DNA of 64,000 nucleotides. Origin: Deroplatys truncata (Eukaryota > Arthropoda > Insecta > Mantodea > Mantidae). Both the position numbers and the translations under genes were made by a program. Shown here in pieces: positions 35,114 through 45,797 of this stretch (position 1 is the first letter of the stretch; each line of letters starts with the position of its first letter). The notes under the pieces were generated by a model. That model was not told the origin of the DNA and did not search any database. It worked only from the letters and a program-made list of their open reading frames with translations. The stretch covers positions 665,024,618-665,088,617 of the forward strand of contig CM060990.1 in the NCBI GenBank assembly GCA_030765065.1, given 5' to 3'.

Positions 35114-35476
35114 TATATAGTTCCTTCTACTAGGGTCGTACCTGTTTTCTGGTGGATTTTATTAAACTGTACTATAAAGTGTAATTTACTACCTACCTCC
35201 GAAACCACCTCGAAATATCTATTACATGGATCCTTTGTCAATATCAGTGAAAGCAAAATGGCTGGCTAAGCAACTAGTGAAGCGATGGACTACAACCAAT
35301 AGACACACGCCAAAATGGGTACCTTAGAGTCATACCACACAGAACTAAAATTCTGGCGCAAATTTCTCCTCTTACATTTGATATACCATGCATAAGACAA
35401 GAGCTTGTGTTGCTTGATTAATAAAGTTAAAACATCCAATACAGACATACATTCGTCTTGAAACGACTGTAACGTA

Positions 35477-35848
35477 CAAAGAGCGCCAAAGAAAATCTCA
35501 CCGCACCTCGCGTCTGTCACACATTATTTATCGTTGTACGTGGCTTTACGAAGCCATTCCATTCGTTGCTTTAGGCCGCGGTGCAAGGGTGCGCCACTTC
35601 TTCTGCTAAATAGTTGCACCAACAACCATAACAAAGGTTACAAAATGGCGTAGAAACGAAATATATGTTTACGCTCTCGATCGTATTAGCTAAGAAGGAA
35701 AGAGGTAGAGTGAGTGCATTCAGTTTGTCATACAGACCTCTTATCGTGATTGGTAGCCCATACCTTATCGGCTAGTGCGGACACACCTTTAAAAGGTTTA
35801 AAAGCTAAGGGGAAAGTTTGATGAGCGCCCAGGTTAGCGAAATGTAGA

Positions 35849-35904
<56 letters not shown>

Positions 35905-36648
35905 ATTTTCAGAGGGTCAGAGGGTGCAAATTAAAGCTTTGAATTGTATTCATTAAATACATATAAAATACACATTATAACAAAAAACAAACAGAACTGT
36001 ATTCTCACAGTAATATCAATGCTTGCTGCTGCATAGAAGCAAGCATAACTAAATAATAAATAAGGCAGCATGTTTTCCCTCTAATTCAAACCATAATTGG
36101 TTAATATACCTTTACTAACATATTGCTGATCAAGGAATACAACAGGATTATAGATAAAAATATAACCCAATTTTATTATGTATGTCATATTCGGTAAACC
36201 ATATATGTATCTTGTTTCTAAACATGATCAGTCAATTATAACAAAAGAGTAGTTTGTATTTATTAAACGATAATCATCATCTGCGGATGTTTTACGGGGA
36301 GTGCCCACTTTCTGACGAGTATGTAGACCGTCTTCCCCACCTTCCTGGCATGTTTTTACCGAGCAATTTACTATAAAAACACTTTATGCACTGCTGTTGC
36401 AATTGCTGTAACAGTGCGACCAGCCTCCCAAATACCCACGATATGTCCAGGAGTAATTTCGCTAGTATACGGCATCACTGGTTCCGAGACAATAAACATA
36501 TTTTGGTTTCGGTAACACCAGAAAACCGAAGGCGTCAACCTTCCCTCTTTTCCCTCTTATTGTCTGTGATAGACAAGGTGAAGGACATGCCTCAAAAGAC
36601 TCCAGAAAAGATACAAAATCCGCCGAGGATTTTCTTTGGCGCTCTGTG
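35477..36648. mobile_element. 1172-bp TA element
   Basis: TA at 35475-35476 and 36649-36650. Ends read inward CAAAGAGCGCCAAAGAAAAT on the left and CACAGAGCGCCAAAGAAAAT on the right. It contains a long GT microsatellite and small frames without transposase motifs. Probably a non-autonomous Tc1/mariner-type element. Confidence 0.8.
35851..35900. repeat. (GT)n microsatellite
   Basis: About 25 uninterrupted GT units lie within the 1172-bp TA element. It can form Z-DNA in principle and is likely polymorphic. Confidence 0.97.
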
Positions 36649-36650
36649 TA

Positions 36651-36920
36651 CAAGCAAATTTTCGAAGGGAAAACGGGTATTCGCCTAATATTAAGTTATA
36701 TTAAAGTTATTTAAAACTGCTGAGATTCGTTATGCCAAATAGCTGATTGGTAATGAAGGTGCCTACCGTCAGCATTATAACCCGGCAAAATGGGTTCAAC
36801 TCCTACATACTCATATACATGCCCTTACCCAGAAACAAATTTCGGGGAGGGTTTTCTATAACTAGATCTAAACTTAACAGTACTTACCAAGTACGTAGTC
36901 TAGTATATAGACGTTACGTG
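36651..36920. other. Unassigned region with a tRNA-like fragment
   Basis: At 36739-36815, TAGCTGATTGGTAATGAAGG and GGGTTCAACTCC have A- and B-box-like spacing on the plus strand. This could be a decayed tRNA or a SINE head. A GTCTA-GTATA-TAGAC palindrome at about 36898 lies just outside the foldback arm. Confidence 0.35.
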
Positions 36921-38036
36921 AGTAGGTTATTTAGAAGAGAGCTGGGCCACTTTTTTGCGTTTATATGGGAAAGGATAGGGAAAACGATGGTGGATGCGGC
37001 GGGCCAAGGAGGAAAATGCGTTTATATGGGCGAGATAGGGAATACGAGGACTGACACTAGGCTAGACAGCGGCAGAAGGAGGGGGATGCGCTTTATATGA
37101 GACAGATAGAGAATACGTGGAGAGGTGCTAGGCTAGACAGAGGCTGAGAGTAGAGTATGCGTTTATATGTATGAGAGGTATAGGAGCAGGAGGAGCGGTG
37201 CTAGGCTAGACAGAGGTTGAGTAGAGTATGGGTTATATGAGAGAGGTAGGGAACAGGAGGAGAGGTGTTAGGCTAGCCAGAGGTTGAGGAGTAGAGTATG
37301 GTTTATATGAGAGATATAGGAATACGAGGAGGGGTGTTAGGCTAGACAGAGGTTGAGGAGTGGGGTGTGGTTTATATGAGAAGTATACGAAAACGAGGAG
37401 AGGTATTAGGTTAGGAGAATTGAGTATGTGTTTATAAGAAGATACGAGAAAACGGAGAGATCCTATTATAGGATAGACAGGTGTTAAAGGTAGAATGTGT
37501 TTTATATGAGCGGTATAGGAAACCAAAGAGATGCTCAGCTAGACAGGGATCAGGAGAGGAATGCGCTTTATGAGAGGTAGGGGATACGGGGAGTGGTGTT
37601 AGGCTAGACAGAGGTTGAGAGTAGAGTATGCGTTTATATGTATGAGAAGTATAGGAACAGGAAGAGGGGTGTTAGGCTAGACAGAGGTTGAGGAGTAGAG
37701 TATAGTTTATATGAGAGGTATAGGAAAACGAGGAGAGGTGTTAGGCTAGACAGAGGTCGAAAATAGAGTATGGTTTATATGAGAGGTATAGGAAAACGAG
37801 AGAGGTGTTAGGCTAGACAGAGCTAGAGGAGCAGAGTATGGTTTATATGAGAGGTATAGGAACAGGAGGAGAGGTGTTAGGCTAGACAGATACTAAAGGA
37901 GTAGCAATATGGATTTATATACAGGAGAGATAGGGAATAGGAGGTGCTAGACCTTGAAAGCGACTTTAGAAGTGAACTTCATGGAAAACTGTTTCATGTC
38001 AATGTTCTAGACATGTCCATCACGTAACCCATTCAG
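36921..38036 (+). repeat. Foldback left outer arm, tandem about 65-bp repeats
   Basis: From about 36960 a unit like TTAGGCTAGACAGAGGTTGA, GGAGTAGAGTATGG, TTTATATGAGAGGTATAGG, AAAACGAGGAGAGGTG repeats roughly 14 times with variants. The strand is strongly G over C. The innermost 75 bp (ACTTCATGGAAAACTGTTTC to CACGTAACCCATTCAGGG) is single-copy and also repeated inverted in the right arm. Confidence 0.95.
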
Positions 38037-38580
38037 GGAAAAGGTGACCAGCAAAGGGAAAAACGTGACCAGCAAAGGGAAAAACGTGACCAGCAAAGGG
38101 AAAAACGTGACCAGCAAAGGGAAAAACGTGACCAGCAAAGGGGAAAACGTAACCAGCAAAGGGAAAAATGTGACCAGTAAAGGGAAAAACGTGACCAGCA
38201 AAGGGAAAAGGTGACCAGCAAAGGGAAAAACGTAACGTAAAGGAAAAAATGTGACCAGCAAAGGGAAAAAAGGTGACCAGCAAAGGGAAAAACGTGACCA
38301 GCAAAGGGAAAAAGGTGACCAGCAAAGGGAAAAAGGTGACCAGCAAAGGGAAAAAGGTGACCACCAAAGGGGAAAAGGTGACCAGCAAAGGGGAAAAGGT
38401 GACCAGCAAAGGGAAACACGCGACCAGCAAAGGGAAAAATGTGACCAGTAAAGGGAAAAATGTGACCAACAAAGGGAAAAATGTGACCAGCAAAGGGAAA
38501 AATGTGACCAGCAAAGGGAAAAACGTGACCAGCAAAGGGAAAAAGGTGATCCACAAAGGGAAAAGGGTAGGGGAAAGGTG
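38037..38580 (+). repeat. 21-bp satellite, left block (about 25 units)
   Basis: The unit is GTGACCAGCAAAGGGAAAAA plus one base. Most units are 21 bp (seven codons); 20- and 22-bp variants shift the phase. The long minus-strand frames of up to 192 codons, repeating FPFAGH or FPLLVT, are consequences of the period. Confidence 0.97.
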
Positions 38581-39910
38581 ACCCTCTCACGGGAAAAGCT
38601 AACCCACTCACACTAACAGGTAAGTAATTCAGTTAGTATCACAGGGTAGGAGAGATCCCGGGAAGCGGATATAGCATAATTCCGTATGATGTTACAGATA
38701 ATTCAGAGAGTATCGTAGGTATTTAGGATAATTCAAGTAACATAGACGTTTAGAGTCACTCAGCTAGTATCACAGGAGGCTAGTTTCCTGGGGCAGGACG
38801 TATCATAGCTGCATATTTTTCACAGGCAATTCAGCTAGTATCGGGGGGCATTTAAGCTAATTCAGCTAGTATCACATGAGGTCAGATTCCAGAAGCTAAC
38901 TGCATCATAGCTGTGCACGATTTCACAGGTAATTCAGTTAGTATCGTAGGTATTTAGGCTAATTCAGCTAGTATCACAGGAGGATAGATTCCAGGGTTTG
39001 GTATAGCATAGTTTCGTATTTCACAGGTAATTCAGAGAGTATCGTAGGTATTTAGCATAATTCAAGTATCATAGGTGTTTAGAGTAATTAAGCTAGCATT
39101 ACAGGAGGGCAGGTTCCAGGGGTCGGTTATAATGTAGTTTCGTATTTCACAGATATTTGAGGTAATATCGTAAGTATTTGGGTAATCAGTATAGTTTCAC
39201 AGATACTCGTGATAATTTCGATCAGAGATTTGTATTACAGCTATTTAAGATAATTGCAGGTGATTCAGGTTGTATCAATGGTATCTGAGTCATTTTAACA
39301 GGTAATTCAACTAGTATCATTGATATTTAGAGCAAACCAGATAGTATCACAGGTGCTGGTGCTAATTTAGAGCAGGAATTCTTACAGAGCTAGTTAAGGT
39401 AATTTCACATGATTCGACTAGTATCACAGGTATTTAAGTCATTTTAACAGGTAATTCAACTAGTATCACAGGTACTCATAGTAATATAGAGAGTAATTAG
39501 ATTATAAACATTTCCCATCCTATGTTACAACAATTTATATACTTTTTTTCTAAATCTTACAAACTTATTATATGTTAAACAGTTATTGTACGATGCGGAG
39601 AGGGATAAACTGCATATTGGTTCACAAATTGAAAAGCTTTGCGTCAACATACCTTTATTTAAGTTCGTTGTAGATGTCTCTCCCCTTTTATCTAGGCTTG
39701 AGACCAGCACTAGGATTGCTCCTAATGGCAGGGTTACCACCTTCCCTTCCATCTTCTTCTTTGTTCATCAGGCGTCTGCTAGTTGCATACACAGCACACG
39801 GATAAACTTCATTTTTAAGATTGTAGACTCACGAGAAAAATCTTCATATTCAACTTACATTCTCTTATGCACTACTTGTAATGCTGTAATGTCCATAGGC
39901 GTATGTCGTT
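38581..39910. repeat. Foldback core with imperfect repeats of about 110-120 bp
   Basis: The part at 38620-39480 has several degenerate units with AATTCAGCTAGTATCACAGG, AGGTTCCAGGGGTCGG, CATAGTTTCGTATTTCACAG and TATCGTAGGTATTTAGG. From 39490 to 39900 the sequence is not repetitive. The plus frame starting at 39586 runs into the right satellite and has no known domain. No transposase motif is visible. Confidence 0.8.
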
Positions 39911-40245
39911 TTCTGGTCACCTTTTCCCTTTGCTGGTCACGTTTTTCCCTTTGCTGGTCACCTTTTTCCCTTTGGTGGTCACCTTTTTCCCTTTGCTGGT
40001 CACGTTTTTCCCTTTGCTGGTCACGTTTTTCCCTTTGCTGGTCTCCTTTTTTCCCTTTGCTGGTCACATTTTTCCCTTTGCTGGTTACGTTTTTCCCTTT
40101 GCTGGTCACCTTTTCCCTTTGCTGGTACGTCTTTCCCTTTACTGGTCACATTTTTCCCTTTGCTGGTTACGTTTTCCCCTTTGCTGGTCACGTTTTTCCC
40201 TTTGCTGGTCACGTTTTTCCCTTTGCTGGTCACCTTTCCCCTGAA
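39911..40245 (-). repeat. 21-bp satellite, right block, inverted (about 15 units)
   Basis: The same unit as the left block in opposite orientation, with about 10 fewer copies. The block keeps the junction sequence of the left arm (CTGAATGGGTTACGTGATGG) at its outer edge. Confidence 0.97.
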
Positions 40246-41425
40246 TGGGTTACGTGATGGACATGTCTAGAACATTGACATGAAACAGTTTTCCATGAAG
40301 TTCACTTCTAAAGTCGCTTTCAAGGTCTAGCACCTCCTATTCCCTATCTCTCCTGTATATAAACCCATATTGCTACTCCTTTAGTATCTGTCTAGCCTAA
40401 CACCTCTCCTCCTGTTCCTATACCTCTCATATAAACCATACTCTGCTCCTCTAGCTCTGTCTAGCCTAACACCTCTCTCGTTTTCCTATGACTCTCATAT
40501 AAACCATACTCTGCTCCTCGACCTCTGTCTAGTCTAACTCCTCTCCTCGTTTTCCTATACCTCTCATATAAACCATACTCTATTTTCGACCTCTGTCTAG
40601 CCTAACACCTCTCCTCGTTTTCCTATACCTCTCATATAAACTATACTCTACTCCTCAACCTCTGTCTAGCCTAACACCCCTCTTCCTGTTCCTATACTTC
40701 TCATACATATAAACGCATACTCTACTCTCAACCTCTGTCTAGCCTAACACCACTCCCCGTATCCCCTACCTCTCATAAAGCGCATTCCTCTCCTGATCCC
40801 TGTCTAGCTGAGCGTCTGTTTGGTTTCCTATACCGCTCATATAAAACACATTCTACCTTTAACACCTGTCTATCCTATAATAGGATCTCTCCGTTTTCTC
40901 GTATCTTCTTATAAACACATACTCAATTCTCCTAACCTAATACCTCTCCTCGTTTTCGTATACTTCTCATATAAACCACACCCCACTCCTCAACCTCTGT
41001 CTAGCCTAACACCCCTCCTCGTTTTCCTATATCTCTCATATAAACCATACTCTACTCCTCAACCTCTGGCTAGCCTAACACCTCTCCTCCTGTTCCCTAC
41101 CTCTCTCATATAACCCATACTCTACTCAACCTCTGTCTAGCCTAGCACCGCTCCTCCTGCTCCTATACCTCTCATACATATAAACGCATACTCTACTCTC
41201 AGCCTCTGTCTAGCCTAGCACCTCTCCACGTATTCTCTATCTGTCTCATATAAAGCGCATCCCCCTCCTTCTGCCGCTGTCTAGCCTAGTGTCAGTCCTC
41301 GTATTCCCTATCTCGCCCATATAAACGCATTTTCCTCCTTGGCCCGCCGCATCCACCCTCGTTTTCCCTATCCTTTCCCATATAAACGCAAAAAAGTGGC
41401 CCAGCTCTCTTCTAAATAACCTACT
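40246..41425 (-). repeat. Foldback right outer arm
   Basis: Inverted copy of 36921-38036, 64 bp longer because of one extra unit near 40500-40565. A 97-codon frame here (40820-41113, plus) translates identically to the one at 37233-37526 on the minus strand. The arms therefore match at essentially every position over at least 290 bp. Confidence 0.95.
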
Positions 41426-41929
41426 GTCAGGCCTAGCTGGGCGATGAAAGGCGTAGAGAATCGGTATATGTCACCAGAAGGGTTGAAACAATATGCCTCC
41501 AAAGACTGTCCGTACTAGCCCCTGAAGGAGTCCGGCTCTTATTGGTTTGGCATTCAAGGGTTAACTTCTGTAACCGAGTGAAGGATGGAAGGCGCGGTAG
41601 AGGCGTGTTAATTGATAGCCAACTTAAACCGCGGTTCCTTATATCGGCACGCTTTTTTGCACCCGACTGTATATATTGGAACACTGCCATTTGGGAACTC
41701 CCTGAAGAAACTACTCTCATTCCTTAGGTTAATTTCATATATTATACACATTGGAATTCTGTTTATAGTCTAAAGTAACATTCTATTTGTTGCCTTGACA
41801 CAATAAAACAGTGACAGAATAAGCTAATTTTACTAATCACATAAGAAAATTACAATAGCAAAGCATTTGTGTGCTACAGCAGACATACAAGCAGTATTTT
41901 GTGTTGCACAATTCTTCTTTCACATTAAC
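41426..41929. other. Unassigned region
   Basis: No feature supported. The 61- and 95-codon antisense frames at 41433-41727 lack motifs. Confidence 0.45.
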
Positions 41930-42060
41930 TCTATGTAGGTTAAGACTAGAAGGTTAAATCAGATTTTAAAACTGCAATGTCACGGCTAAAATCGAACCAC
42001 AAAACTTCAGTTTTGAATACCGATGCTCTTCCTCTGAGCTACCGTAAACGAAACTCCCAA
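41930..42060 (-). mobile_element. SINE family S4, copy 3
   Basis: The minus-strand head reads ACGGTAGCTCAGAGGAAGAG (good A box), then a weakened B box GTGGTTCGATTTT. The body GTGACATTGCAGTTTTAAAA and TCTGATTTAACC is shared with copies 1 and 2. Confidence 0.65.
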
Positions 42061-42919
42061 ACAGGGACTAGCCTCGCTCATTTAATTCATTTATGCCGGT
42101 GAACCTACAGGGGATATCTATTACTCATGTCACATCTAAAACGCGACTTACATTGTTCAAGTAATGTTAATTAAACCACACCTTTGAGTTAAAACATGTC
42201 TGATAAGGTTCTTTCACAAAAGCCGTGTGTATGCTAAAGACGGAAAGTGAATAAGTGATGGTATTGCTGTGGCAAACCATTGCCACGTTTCACGAACTGG
42301 TTATGGTAATTTATACACGAGAAATGTGCCTTTTCTTACCTACATTTTAGTTCGACATAAAAATCTAAACCTTTGCCAAAAAGCACACGCCCAAATAAAA
42401 ATACTCTTTTACTGTATTCGCAAGTTGTATATAGTTATATCCTAAGCTTCTCTTTGTGACATTTTTTTATCAGTGCCTTTATTTTGATCTCACTAATTAA
42501 AATACTGAAAAAAACTTTCCCGGTTCGTTTAATCATTTCAATCCCGATTAGTTCTTAACCAAAATCAGCTTTCCAAACTAATATCTCAAATGCTTCTGCC
42601 TTTAATACTATTGCTACTTCTTCTAAGTTTTTTAGTCCAGTTGGTTAAAGAAATAAACATTACTAGTTTGTTCGATTCCTGCTTCCAATGTTATCAAACC
42701 TGTTGTAAGGGATGGAGCGGGCCCTTGTAAAAGAAATGGTAATTGGCTTATATGGTTAACCAGGGAAATTTACTAGCTCTGTGGTGAGATAACTCTCTTT
42801 GAATTAAAATAAATCGCGTTTTTTGTATTTTACTTAGCATAATTATTCTTAAATTTATTGAAGCTACCAAAACATAAAACAAAAACATATTTGCACAAAG
42901 GTGAGTGTAATTTTTAGGT
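42061..42919. other. Unassigned region
   Basis: No gene recognised. A faint tRNA-like B box (TTGTTCGATTCCTG) at about 42671 stands alone. Confidence 0.4.
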
Positions 42920-42923
42920 CTTT

Positions 42924-43835
42924 TGAGAAAGGAGTATTTTAGTAGGAGTTGTATCGTATTTCGACTGTTGGGGAGCCGAAATTGTAGTAGTTGCAACCGC
43001 ACGTATAGTAAACACTTTCCGGTAGCCTTCGCCCCAAATGTACTTTCAGGTGGCCTTTGCCCCAAGTTTAAAAAAAATATTAGCTTTGTAATTTAACTGT
43101 TTCTTTAAATATTATATATTTATGTTTGCCTCGGCTGCATCAGTATTTATTTTAGAGATATGGATATCTTGGTAGGGTTGTGATGCGACAAGAATGTAGG
43201 CTTACACAGATTATAATTTTACTTCACTCCTCTTATTAATACTTGATACGATTTAAATAACACTTCACTGATATAGAGAGCTGTGAGATTCTTTTATGAA
43301 TTAGTTGCACTTTTTAACCCGTAAACTATTTTTCGTCTCACACGAATACGTGTTAACTCTTTCGAGGACGCACAAGCAACGCATCCAGTTATGAGCACTG
43401 TCTGCAGGCAACTGAATTGATTTCAACCGTCTAAACTTGTAAATTTCTGTATTTTAAGTCTGATTGGCTGATCCTATTCCAATAGAATACCTTCATTTAA
43501 CTAAAGCTTTTTCTGGTTGTTGATTGGCTATTTTTATACACACTCAAAATTTACATTATTGTTGCTACAATAATGACTAGTAGCATTATTAAACATTCTT
43601 ACTCATTATTGACTCAAGGTTACCTCATTGTTAGCAACTTTTAACTTATTATTCTTACAGCCCCTATATTATTAAATTACGTAATATATTCACATAACAT
43701 TATTACACATGGATACAATAATATAAGCATATGCAATGACTGTTACATACATTTTATTGCTTTAAGGCGGGCTGTTATTGAATTTATATTATATAATTTG
43801 ACTGAAATCATTTAAGTGTTAAAAACACTGCCTCA
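42924..43835 (-). mobile_element. Solo LTR, family LTR-A, copy 4
   Basis: 912 bp, reading TGAGGCAGTG...CCTTTCTCA on the minus strand, with exact CTTT duplications (42920-42923 and 43836-43839). High similarity to copy 3 throughout, including both CCAAT motifs. No internal retrotransposon sequence adjoins it. Confidence 0.92.
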
Positions 43836-43839
43836 CTTT

Positions 43840-44905
43840 TTAAGGTTTTTTGCATAAACATTTTAAGTGAATGTTCCATTGCAGATAGTGGGAAGTGAAA
43901 GTGTTAAAATAAATGTTTTGCTGTTAAATTTCAGGATCAAAGATTCGAGAGCACCCATTAATATGTCTCAGCCCTTTTCGGATTACGCTCATTATAGGCA
44001 AAAACCAACACACAAGCCTCTTCATTTGCTAGTTGTTTTCCTTGAAACAGTTCCCGATTAATGAAATCAATTTGACGTCACATGTGCAACACTAGTTTGG
44101 CTACATAGCCAAAGAAGTGTAATAACATGTAATTTCATACTTTAAAACTGCTTTCATTTGATGTTTTTGTATCTAATGTACTTGGCAAAGCCACACGAAG
44201 AGTAACTAACATTAAATATTCTATGCGGTTTTTTACACTGATAGATATCAGAACTACTCCAAACCGCGCTGTAGAGTTACACATTCATTCTCATTTTATT
44301 GATGTATGAGGTGAATCTGCAAAAATAAATATGGGTGTTAAAATTCCCCCTTCCATCAGGCATAAAGCTGTCAAAGTGGTACATTCATAACAAGCAACAA
44401 CTCAGCAGCTCAACCGTCGATGGAAACTATATCTGCCATCAGGGCTTCTACAGTAGACGAAACCTTTCGATTATACCCTTAATGTTACTTTAATATTGTT
44501 TTGTGTTGATGCAAATGTGTACGACTAGTATTGAATCATTCTGCTCTGGTTCTAATTTCCAAACTTTGAGGGCGAGTACTCGATACTGAATTTCCGAGGG
44601 TCTCGAAAAAAAATTAAATGTCTAGCCAAAATTCTCAATCTAAAATCAGGATCCAATAGCGGTTATGCTCTTCTAGCGATTTAAATGGTTAAACACTACG
44701 TTTAAATGAATGTACGCAGGCGTGCGCAAATAGCACATTAATTAAAACTGTATTTTTCCTTCATCTGGTTTTCTTACACTTTTGCAACTTTGAAATATTA
44801 CCTATGATAAAATTTTTGTTCCGTTTCTTTCAAATGTTCAGTATACCTTCTTTGGAGGCGTATGTAGTGACGTAAAGAGTCTTTGCCTGATAGCTGGTGT
44901 ATTTG
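43840..44905. other. Unassigned region
   Basis: No gene or known repeat. Frame 43867-44061 has no motif. Confidence 0.45.
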
Positions 44906-44913
44906 CTGAAATT

Positions 44914-45190
44914 AAATCGAGTTTTTATTTATGGACGCTCTTTAACTGCTGTGATCCTTAGCATCCCATTCTATATTGGGCGTGAAATACCGGAAATTTT
45001 GCTCAGAGGCCTCTTTATCAGGCTTGTAGTTCTTTTACGTGCTGTAAATCTACGACACGGGACCACCGACTTGACTCCCCTCCGAAGGAAGCCATGCTAA
45101 GGATTTTTACACCCGAAAAAATCCATCGCCCTCCGCCGGGTTTGAACCCGCGAGCTCGAGAACTAGAGGCTAGTATGGTACCCCTAGAGT
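44914..45190 (-). mobile_element. SINE family S1, copy f
   Basis: Near full length, from the tail (complement of GAGCGTCCATAAATAAAA) to the tRNA-like head with B box GCGGGTTCAAACC. The last part of the head (the TCCTCCGTGG end) is lost, stopping at GGTACCCCTAG, as it does in copy i. Confidence 0.92.
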
Positions 45191-45220
45191 TTTTGTTTTG
45201 GATATATGCTTCCAATAATA

Positions 45221-45795
45221 CAGAGAGAGCCAAAAGACTAGGAACCGGCTGTCCGGTGTTTTTCCATCCGCGTCCTCGGCACTCGTTTGCCGTCTGCCGC
45301 TATCGTAGAAAGGCGCGGATGAAATCATATACATTTTTAAAACTACTTTTAAAGGCTTTACTTAACACTTTATCAAAGTGTGTTTGAAGATAGCATTATT
45401 AGTAGAGATTTGAGGCTCCCTCGGTCCCCCGACCTAACTCCCTGCGATTTCTATCTCTGGGGTACCTTAAAATAAAGTGCGCAAGACAAACTCACACACC
45501 ATGGAGGAATTAAAACAAAATATGCGCCAGGAAATTGCCAGCATTTCTCAACGTCAACTACGGTGAGCGATGGATAGGTTCCTAAAGAGGTGCCAAAAGT
45601 GTATGGACAACGACTGTGGCCAGTTTCAAAACCTCCTTTCATAAAGTTGGTAACTAAAGCCTTTAAAAGTAATTTAAAACATTTTGTATGGTTTCATCTG
45701 CGCCTTTCTATGATAGCGGCAGACGGCAGGGAACGCCGAGGACGCGGACAGGAAAAACACCGTGCAGCCGGTTCGTAGTTTTTTGGCTCTCTCTG
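45221..45795 (+). mobile_element. Tc1/mariner-like element (DUF4817 family), copy C
   Basis: 575 bp between TA at 45219-45220 and 45796-45797. Ends CAGAGAGAGCCAAAAGACTA and, inward from the right, CAGAGAGAGCCAAAAAACTA. The middle carries a plus-strand transposase remnant, with SRD followed in another frame by SPDLTPCDFYLWG at about 45420-45465 and then ELKQNMRQEIA. Stops and shifts break it. The first two thirds of the gene are deleted. Confidence 0.88.
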
Positions 45796-45797
45796 TA

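Larger units (their letters stand above)
36921..41425. mobile_element. 4.5-kb foldback element with tandem-repeat arms
   Basis: The left end AGTAGGTTATTTAGAAGAGA at 36921 is the exact complement of the right end at 41425, and the match continues inward for more than 1.4 kb. Order: outer arm of about 65-bp G-rich repeats (36921-38036), 21-bp satellite (38037-38580), unique-to-repetitive core (38581-39910), inverted 21-bp satellite (39911-40245), inverted outer arm (40246-41425). The architecture is like Foldback/Galileo-type DNA transposons, which have long repeat-built inverted arms. No transposase frame and no target duplication were found, so the mobile-element call is inference. An inverted duplication by another route is possible. 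Confidence 0.75.

Noticed and set aside
38037-38580. CRISPR-like short repeats
   Set aside because: There are no spacers; the 21-bp units are directly head to tail.
38033-38611. 192- and 178-codon frames with FPFAGH/FPLLVT repeats
   Set aside because: Products of the 21-bp (seven-codon) satellite. The inverted copy gives the same peptides in the other arm.
39586-40257. 223-codon plus frame across the foldback core and right satellite
   Set aside because: The second half is satellite translation. The first half has no recognisable domain.
36921-41425. Assembly fold-back artefact
   Set aside because: Not fully excluded. The arms differ in repeat number and have a 1.3-kb distinct core, unlike a simple read-through artefact.
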